Shown: in pieces, positions 32,657 through 36,951 of the stretch
Position numbering within the stretch: position 1 is the stretch's first letter
How the letters are laid out: each line of letters starts with the position of its first letter
IMG/VR virus record: IMGVR_UViG_3300017967_000078
Location: 1-36,951 of that record
Reading direction: 5' to 3' (one strand)
Source: a virus
DNA length: 36,951 bases
Program-made: the position numbers and the translations under genes
Notes under the pieces: model-generated
Databases searched by the model: none
The model's input: only the letters and a program-made list of their open reading frames with translations
Told to the model about the DNA's origin: nothing

Positions 32657-34831
32657 ATGTCCCGTAGTTTTGAGATAGACCCCCAAAAATTCAGAAGAGA
32701 CGCTCGTGCCGCAAAGGTGAGAAACCTTGTGAAGGGTGGTGCCACTGAAGGAGAAAGGATGGCAGCACAGAGAAAAACAACTGGACCTGCTTTGCCAAAA
32801 GGATCAATTAAAAAGGGAATGAATCCCAATGAAGAAGTTGTCCCTGGTCTTAAAATAGTTGACATCATTCTTGGTGAGCAAAAGTGTGGCAAAGGTATGT
32901 ACTACTGCTACACAGATAAGAAGTGCAAAAAGATACCTGAAGGTTTAAAAATGACCGCCAGATTTAGTGGTGGAGATAAAGAACCAGAGGAAGTTGGAAT
33001 TGATACTCCAACTCAAAATGGTGGAGACACTAATGGTAAAGGTGGTGATTTTGGTGAAGGACTTTCTATTGAAGATGCTTTTGGTAATAAGTTCATGGAA
33101 GTAATTGATCTGATCAAACCAGAAGATGTTGTTGAGAAGTGTTGGGCGGGTTATACCCAAAAGGGTCTTAAGAAAAAAGGTAAAAAGATGGTCCCTAACT
33201 GTGTTCCAGTTGGTGAAGAAAAAGATCATGAAGTATCCATGGCACAATCACAATTAGCAAGTGCTGCTAAGGATATTAAGTCACTCAAAAAGAGTCTTGG
33301 TAAAAAAGAAAAAAATCTCCCTGCATGGATGCAAGCAAAGATTACTGATACTGAGCACAACATGAACGCTGCAGCAGGTTACACTAACAAAGAGGAGACC
33401 GAAATGCAAGAAGCAAAAGTAGATGCTGGATTAACTGACAAAGAAAAAGCAAAAGTTAGAACTGCAAGACAGGGTTATGCAGGTGCAGAACTTCGTGTTG
33501 GTGGGAATGTAAGTTCTCATACTGGAAATGTTGCAAGAAGAGCAGCACATAGAAAAACAGATGATATGAATAAGGACAAGAAAGATGTCCGTAGAGGTAA
33601 GACTAGTGGACCTCAGTTCCAGGGAAAAACTGGAGCAGAGCGTCTCGCTAAGGTGAAATCGGAACTTGGTGAGGCAGTAAGACTTCCATCAGAATTTGGT
33701 CATATTATGGCAGTTGTTGTGATGTGGAGAGGTAGGTCTTACCATATCAGAATGTTCTTCCCCCAGGCAAAGATGCCAACTAAAAAGGAAGCACAACTAG
33801 AAATTGAAAAGGTATATCCTGGTGGAAAAGTTATTAGTGTAGTAAGAAGCGAACTCCCAAGTCAATCTGCTCCAATCAACTCACCTTTGTTTAAGGTGAC
33901 TAAGGAAGAGAAAGAAATGGGTTGTCCCAAATGTGCTGGTAAGTGTGGTAAAGGATGTGAATGTGAGTGCCATGGTGAAGAGAAAGAAGTTGATGAAGCA
34001 GCAGGTGAAAAAGATGCTTGCTACAAAAGGGTAAAATCTCGTTATAGTGTATGGCCAAGTGCATATGCATCAGGAGCATTATCTAAGTGTCGCAAAGTCG
34101 GTGCTGATAATTGGGGCAACTCTACCAAAGAAGAATTTGAGTATGAATTGAATGAAGGATGGGTGGCAAATACTGCTGCTCAGTATTTCATTGAGCAAGG
34201 TCTTAACGAAGAAGGTGTAGCAATCCTCACCGAAGAGATGGGTCTTGATGATTTTGTGGAGTTTGTATTTGATCTTGGTGAAGAGACCATGCTCACAGAA
34301 GCAAGAGCAGGTGGTGTTAGGGTTGAACCAGTTACCGCAAAGGGAAAACCTTTTGCTAAGGGCAAACCAACAGGTAAGTCTTTAGAGAGACTCCGCAAAC
34401 TAAAAGCAGAGAGAAGACAAAAAGAAGCAGACGCATCTGCAGCAAAACCTTCAGGAATGAAGGCAGCACTTCAAAGTCAGTCTAAGACTGCTAAAAAGAG
34501 AGATCAAGCAGTTAGAAGTGCCAAGAGTCAACAACCTAAGAAGAGAGGCATTCTTGATAAGGTTGCTAAGCAAGTTCTAAAGGGTATTGATCGCCATAAT
34601 GCTGCAGTGGCGAAAGCAAAGAGTGATATTAAGACTACTAAAAAACTTGCTGGAGAAACTGGTAAAACTATTGCGAAAGCAGCAGCAGTAACTCATGAGG
34701 CAGGTCGTCGTGCTGGCGAATCTAAAGTTGGACAAGCAGTTAAGAAGGTGGGTGGTGCTGCAATTAAAGCAGGTGTTGCAAAAGCTAAGAAAGATATTGA
34801 GTCTTTAAAAAATAAAAAAGGAGACAAGTAA
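32657..34831 (+). CDS. Mosaic, probably processed internal virion protein (724 aa)
   Basis: No single family covers it; it looks like joined micro-domains. In order: CGKGMYYCYTDKKC (C77, C84, C90); CWAGYTQKGLKKKGKKMVPNC (C162-C182), a motif frequent in T4-like phages; a helical Lys-rich segment; a domain at about 340-400 (HIMAVVVMWRGRSYHIR, YPGGKVISVV) paralogous to the 106-residue gene at 36006; a Cys knuckle (C423, C426, C430, C434, C436, C438); KDACYKRVKSRYSVWPSAYA (from about 453), another widespread phage motif; and a Lys/Arg/Ala-rich tail (550-724). gp21-like sites (M/L)xE before A occur at 252, 339 and 548, near domain borders. A DNA-associated head-interior protein is my inference; an assembly scaffold is an alternative. 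Confidence 0.75.
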   Translation: MSRSFEIDPQKFRRDARAAKVRNLVKGGATEGERMAAQRKTTGPALPKGSIKKGMNPNEEVVPGLKIVDIILGEQKCGKGMYYCYTDKKCKKIPEGLKMTARFSGGDKEPEEVGIDTPTQNGGDTNGKGGDFGEGLSIEDAFGNKFMEVIDLIKPEDVVEKCWAGYTQKGLKKKGKKMVPNCVPVGEEKDHEVSMAQSQLASAAKDIKSLKKSLGKKEKNLPAWMQAKITDTEHNMNAAAGYTNKEETEMQEAKVDAGLTDKEKAKVRTARQGYAGAELRVGGNVSSHTGNVARRAAHRKTDDMNKDKKDVRRGKTSGPQFQGKTGAERLAKVKSELGEAVRLPSEFGHIMAVVVMWRGRSYHIRMFFPQAKMPTKKEAQLEIEKVYPGGKVISVVRSELPSQSAPINSPLFKVTKEEKEMGCPKCAGKCGKGCECECHGEEKEVDEAAGEKDACYKRVKSRYSVWPSAYASGALSKCRKVGADNWGNSTKEEFEYELNEGWVANTAAQYFIEQGLNEEGVAILTEEMGLDDFVEFVFDLGEETMLTEARAGGVRVEPVTAKGKPFAKGKPTGKSLERLRKLKAERRQKEADASAAKPSGMKAALQSQSKTAKKRDQAVRSAKSQQPKKRGILDKVAKQVLKGIDRHNAAVAKAKSDIKTTKKLAGETGKTIAKAAAVTHEAGRRAGESKVGQAVKKVGGAAIKAGVAKAKKDIESLKNKKGDK

Positions 34832-35554
34832 ATGAAGACATTCTCCCAATTTATTACAGAAGCAACATCTAGAAAACCGTCTGTTCAAAGAGCTCCTGAT
34901 ATGTCTGCCCGTGCTAGGCAACAACGTCAAGCACGAGATGATAGAAGACAAGCAGCAAGAGACCGTGCCGATGACAGAGCAAGGGCAGGTATTGATGCAT
35001 TAATTGGTTCAGATGATGAGCGTGCTGCTGCAAAGCAAGCAAGGCAAAATCAAGCAGCAAACCAAAAGAAATTAAGACAAAAAGCAACTCGTGACCGCAT
35101 GGCAGCAGCGGCAGAAAGGCATGGACTTGGTGAGAAGATGAATCTCGCTAAAGCAGATATGGGTGATGTTATCAAAGACTTCAGAACGTCTGATGCTCCT
35201 CAATTTAAAGGTAAGTCAGACAAAAAAATCCGCCAAATGGCAATTGCCGCTAAATTGGAAGCAGAAAGAGGTGACCAAAAAGAAGATTGGCAAAAGGTCA
35301 ATCGTAAAGATAAAACAGATGGATTAAGTCAAAAGGCGGTCAATGCTTATCGTAAAGAGAACCCAGGTTCTAAATTGAAGACTGCTGTCACAACTAAACC
35401 TTCTAAACTTAAGAAGGGGTCCAAAGACGCTAAGCGTAGATCTTCATTCTGCTCCAGGATGAAGGGTATGAAGAAGAGACTGACCTCTGCAAAAACTGCA
35501 AGAGATCCAGACTCCAGAATCAATAAAGCACTTCGTCGTTGGAATTGCAACTGA
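34832..35554 (+). CDS. Basic protein with capsid-targeting-like leader
   Basis: A 240-residue protein with an AAGGAG ribosome site, starting right after the preceding stop. Residues 1-11, MKTFSQFITEA, closely match the T4 internal-protein capsid-targeting leader (MKTYQEFIAEA as I recall it), with ITE before A as a gp21-like cleavage site. Residues 20-100 form an Arg/Ala/Gln/Asp-rich helix, probably coiled coil. The C-terminal third has a phage-typical module: GLSQKAVNAYRKENPGSKL, KRRSSFCSRMKGMKKR and a final ALRRWNCN. The protein is strongly basic, consistent with contact with packaged DNA. Packaging into the prohead is inferred from the leader; a scaffold role is the alternative. Confidence 0.75.
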   Translation: MKTFSQFITEATSRKPSVQRAPDMSARARQQRQARDDRRQAARDRADDRARAGIDALIGSDDERAAAKQARQNQAANQKKLRQKATRDRMAAAAERHGLGEKMNLAKADMGDVIKDFRTSDAPQFKGKSDKKIRQMAIAAKLEAERGDQKEDWQKVNRKDKTDGLSQKAVNAYRKENPGSKLKTAVTTKPSKLKKGSKDAKRRSSFCSRMKGMKKRLTSAKTARDPDSRINKALRRWNCN

Positions 35555-36009
35555 TGAAAACATTTAACCAGTTTATCTCAGAAGCAAGTGAGGGTGGTTC
35601 TCCATATAGAGAATATAAACCCAAACCACAACCAAAACCTTCTCAACCTCCAGAAGGATTTGATGCTTTTAAGAAAAAATACTTGAAGAATAAAAATGAT
35701 GAAAAAATCGAAGAGGGGCGCAAAAGTGGTGATTATTCTTTGCGTGACTGGTTTGCTAAGAGTCGCTCTTCTGATGGCACCCCTGGTTGGGTTCAACTGG
35801 GTGGTAAATACGCAGGAAAACCCTGTGCAAAACAACCAGGACAAAAAACCAAACCAAAGTGTGGTTCTTCAAAAATGAAGCGCAACCTCTCTAAAAAAGA
35901 AGAGGAGAGTGCATTTAGAAGGAAGAACAAAAAAGACAAGAATCCAAATCGTAAAGGTAAACCAATTAACGTTGCTACTGAAGTTAAAAAGAAGAGGAAG
36001 AAAAAATGA
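35554..36009 (+). CDS. SLRDWF-module protein with capsid-targeting-like leader
   Basis: The start is ATG 35554, overlapping the previous stop by one base (TGATG); an upstream TTG at 35539 would add only five residues of the neighbour's sequence. 151 residues. The leader MKTFNQFISEA repeats the pattern of the gene before and gives ISE before A. After a Pro-rich linker (KPKPQPKPSQPPEG) comes SGDYSLRDWFAKSRSSDGTP (SLRDWF at 62-67) and GWVQLGGKYAGKPCAKQPG, then PKCGSS: a module seen in many T4-like phages and some large eukaryotic viruses (I recall a DUF5872-type label but am unsure). The tail is extremely basic, ending KKKRKKK. Probably a DNA-binding internal protein. Confidence 0.75.
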   Translation: MKTFNQFISEASEGGSPYREYKPKPQPKPSQPPEGFDAFKKKYLKNKNDEKIEEGRKSGDYSLRDWFAKSRSSDGTPGWVQLGGKYAGKPCAKQPGQKTKPKCGSSKMKRNLSKKEEESAFRRKNKKDKNPNRKGKPINVATEVKKKRKKK

Positions 36010-36326
36010 AAAACTTTAAACAGTTTATGTCAGAGTCAGTAAATATTTCTGGTGACTTTAATGGCAACCTTTATATCAACTCCCAACAAGAACAACCCCA
36101 AGAAGTTGGTGAGAGTTATGTTGCAGATGTAATGTGGAAAGGAAGTCTATATAGACTTGAGATGGTTACTAAAACTGGTCTACCATCAAAAAGAGAATTA
36201 GGTGAACAACTCCAGCAAGAATATCCAGGAGCTATTGTACATAACATTTATCCAGTAGAAGAAAAGAATTTTAATATTAAAAATGCACAGAGGTATCATC
36301 CCTCAAAACTAGAATGGATTGATTGA
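36006..36326 (+). CDS. Small protein with capsid-targeting-like leader (106 aa)
   Basis: The start overlaps the previous stop by four bases (ATGA), so the two are probably translationally coupled. Residues 1-11, MKNFKQFMSES, are a third version of the leader, with MSE before S as the possible cleavage site. A short beta stretch (NISGDFNGNLYINS) and a Gln-rich linker follow. Residues 38-88 (YVADVMWKGSLYRLEMV, then PSKRELGEQLQQEYPGAIVHNI) align with residues about 348-398 of the 724-residue protein upstream. Function unknown; shared leader and shared domain tie it to this cassette. Confidence 0.72.
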   Translation: MKNFKQFMSESVNISGDFNGNLYINSQQEQPQEVGESYVADVMWKGSLYRLEMVTKTGLPSKRELGEQLQQEYPGAIVHNIYPVEEKNFNIKNAQRYHPSKLEWID

Positions 36327-36329
36327 TTC

Positions 36330-36951
36330 ATGGCACAGTGGAATAAGAATACACAAGACTTTCTAAACCAAGAGAGAAGTCTCTTTGAGGTTTATAATAT
36401 TGCTGATCACTGGGGAAACCAGACAGACTGGAGACCTCAGTTTTCTGACAATAACAGACTAAAGGTTGCTCCCTTCCAAACAGTTTTCTTCAATACTTTC
36501 CAGTATGGTAAGGAGACTGATGTTTGGGATGAGAGTGTAGTTGGTGTTGGAACTGCTACTCATAATCCCAATTCCAGTAATGTGGTTATGGAAGTTGGTT
36601 CTACTGCTGGTAGTAAGGTTGTCAGGCAGACTAAACAGGTAATGAGATATATTCCTGGTAGACCAGCAACTCTCGCATTTGCAATTCGTCTAGAGACACC
36701 ACAAGTCGGTATTCGTAGAAGATTCGGATTGTTTAATGAGACCGATGGTGCTTACTTTGAGGATGATGGAGGCACATATTCTTATGTAATTCGCAGCAGT
36801 GCAACTGGTATCACTACAGAAACAAGAATAACCAGAGAAAACTGGAATGGTGAAAAGTTTGATGGTAATGGATACACTGGTGTAACTGCTGATGCTACAA
36901 AACAGCAGATGATTTCCATTAACTATGAATGGTATGGTGCAGGTGGTGTAA
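36330..36951 (+). CDS. Virion structural protein, 3'-truncated by the window
   Basis: The frame is open from ATG 36330 to the window end, 207 codons with no stop. It begins MAQWNKNTQDFLNQERSLFE and continues with QTVFFNTFQYGKETDVWDES, then RQTKQVMRYIPGRPATLAFA, GIRRRFGLFNETDGAYFEDD and NWNGEKFDGNGYTG. I recall this arrangement from T4-like marine phage proteins annotated as virion structural or fibre-like; the aromatic and Gly-rich beta pattern fits a jelly-roll or receptor-facing domain. It lacks the MKxFxQF leader of the three genes before it. It follows the preceding stop by three bases. It is not gp17, whose Walker motifs are absent from the visible part. Confidence 0.7.
   Translation, partial: MAQWNKNTQDFLNQERSLFEVYNIADHWGNQTDWRPQFSDNNRLKVAPFQTVFFNTFQYGKETDVWDESVVGVGTATHNPNSSNVVMEVGSTAGSKVVRQTKQVMRYIPGRPATLAFAIRLETPQVGIRRRFGLFNETDGAYFEDDGGTYSYVIRSSATGITTETRITRENWNGEKFDGNGYTGVTADATKQQMISINYEWYGAGGV

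Overview
The window reads as part of the late structural region of a T4-like marine cyanophage (a cyanomyovirus of Prochlorococcus or Synechococcus). All genes lie on the + strand, are tightly packed, and are AT-rich. From gp25 onward the T4 morphogenesis order is recognisable: gp25, gp6, a gp7-position giant protein, gp8, a very large gp9-gp12-position protein, gp13, gp14, gp15, gp16. Late-promoter octamers of the cyanophage NATAAATA type precede gp25, gp8 and the block after gp16. No tRNA, CRISPR array, insertion sequence or integrase was seen. The host assignment is inference from family resemblance, since no host-derived metabolic gene is present.

Layout. Positions 1-113 hold the tail end of an upstream gene and a strong rho-independent terminator. 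Positions 114-470 are non-coding and carry short CAGTT/AACTG repeats and hairpins. Positions 471-3616 hold an accessory cluster: a 2OG-Fe(II) oxygenase-like protein, a tiny membrane protein, a small acidic protein, a GT-A type glycosyltransferase, and four unassigned phage proteins. Extended -10 promoters sit a nearly constant distance ahead of three of these starts. Positions 3668-21108 encode baseplate wedge proteins, including one uninterrupted 4502-residue protein. Positions 21115-28758 encode a 2547-residue DUF4815-type virion protein with two long polyproline runs. Positions 28760-32636 encode a coiled-coil small protein, neck proteins gp13 and gp14, tail-completion protein gp15 and terminase small subunit gp16. 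Positions 32657-36326 encode four basic proteins where T4 would have gp17, and a further virion-like gene runs off the end at 36951.

How the parts fit. Baseplate, neck, tail-sheath terminator and packaging initiator are one assembly programme. Several of these core proteins are longer than their T4 counterparts, and the extra length largely consists of a few recurring beta-rich modules (a GxGY module, an RGxxGT module, a DQFNG module) that appear in different virion genes.

The most interesting region is the post-gp16 block. Three successive genes begin with MK(T/N)FxQF(I/M)(T/S)E followed by A or S, which closely resembles the capsid-targeting leader of T4 internal proteins and ends at a gp21-protease-like cleavage site. 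The fourth protein carries similar internal sites at apparent domain borders. This suggests a cassette of prohead-targeted, protease-processed internal (possibly ejected) proteins. All homology statements are from reading the translations and from memory of T4 families; no database search was run.
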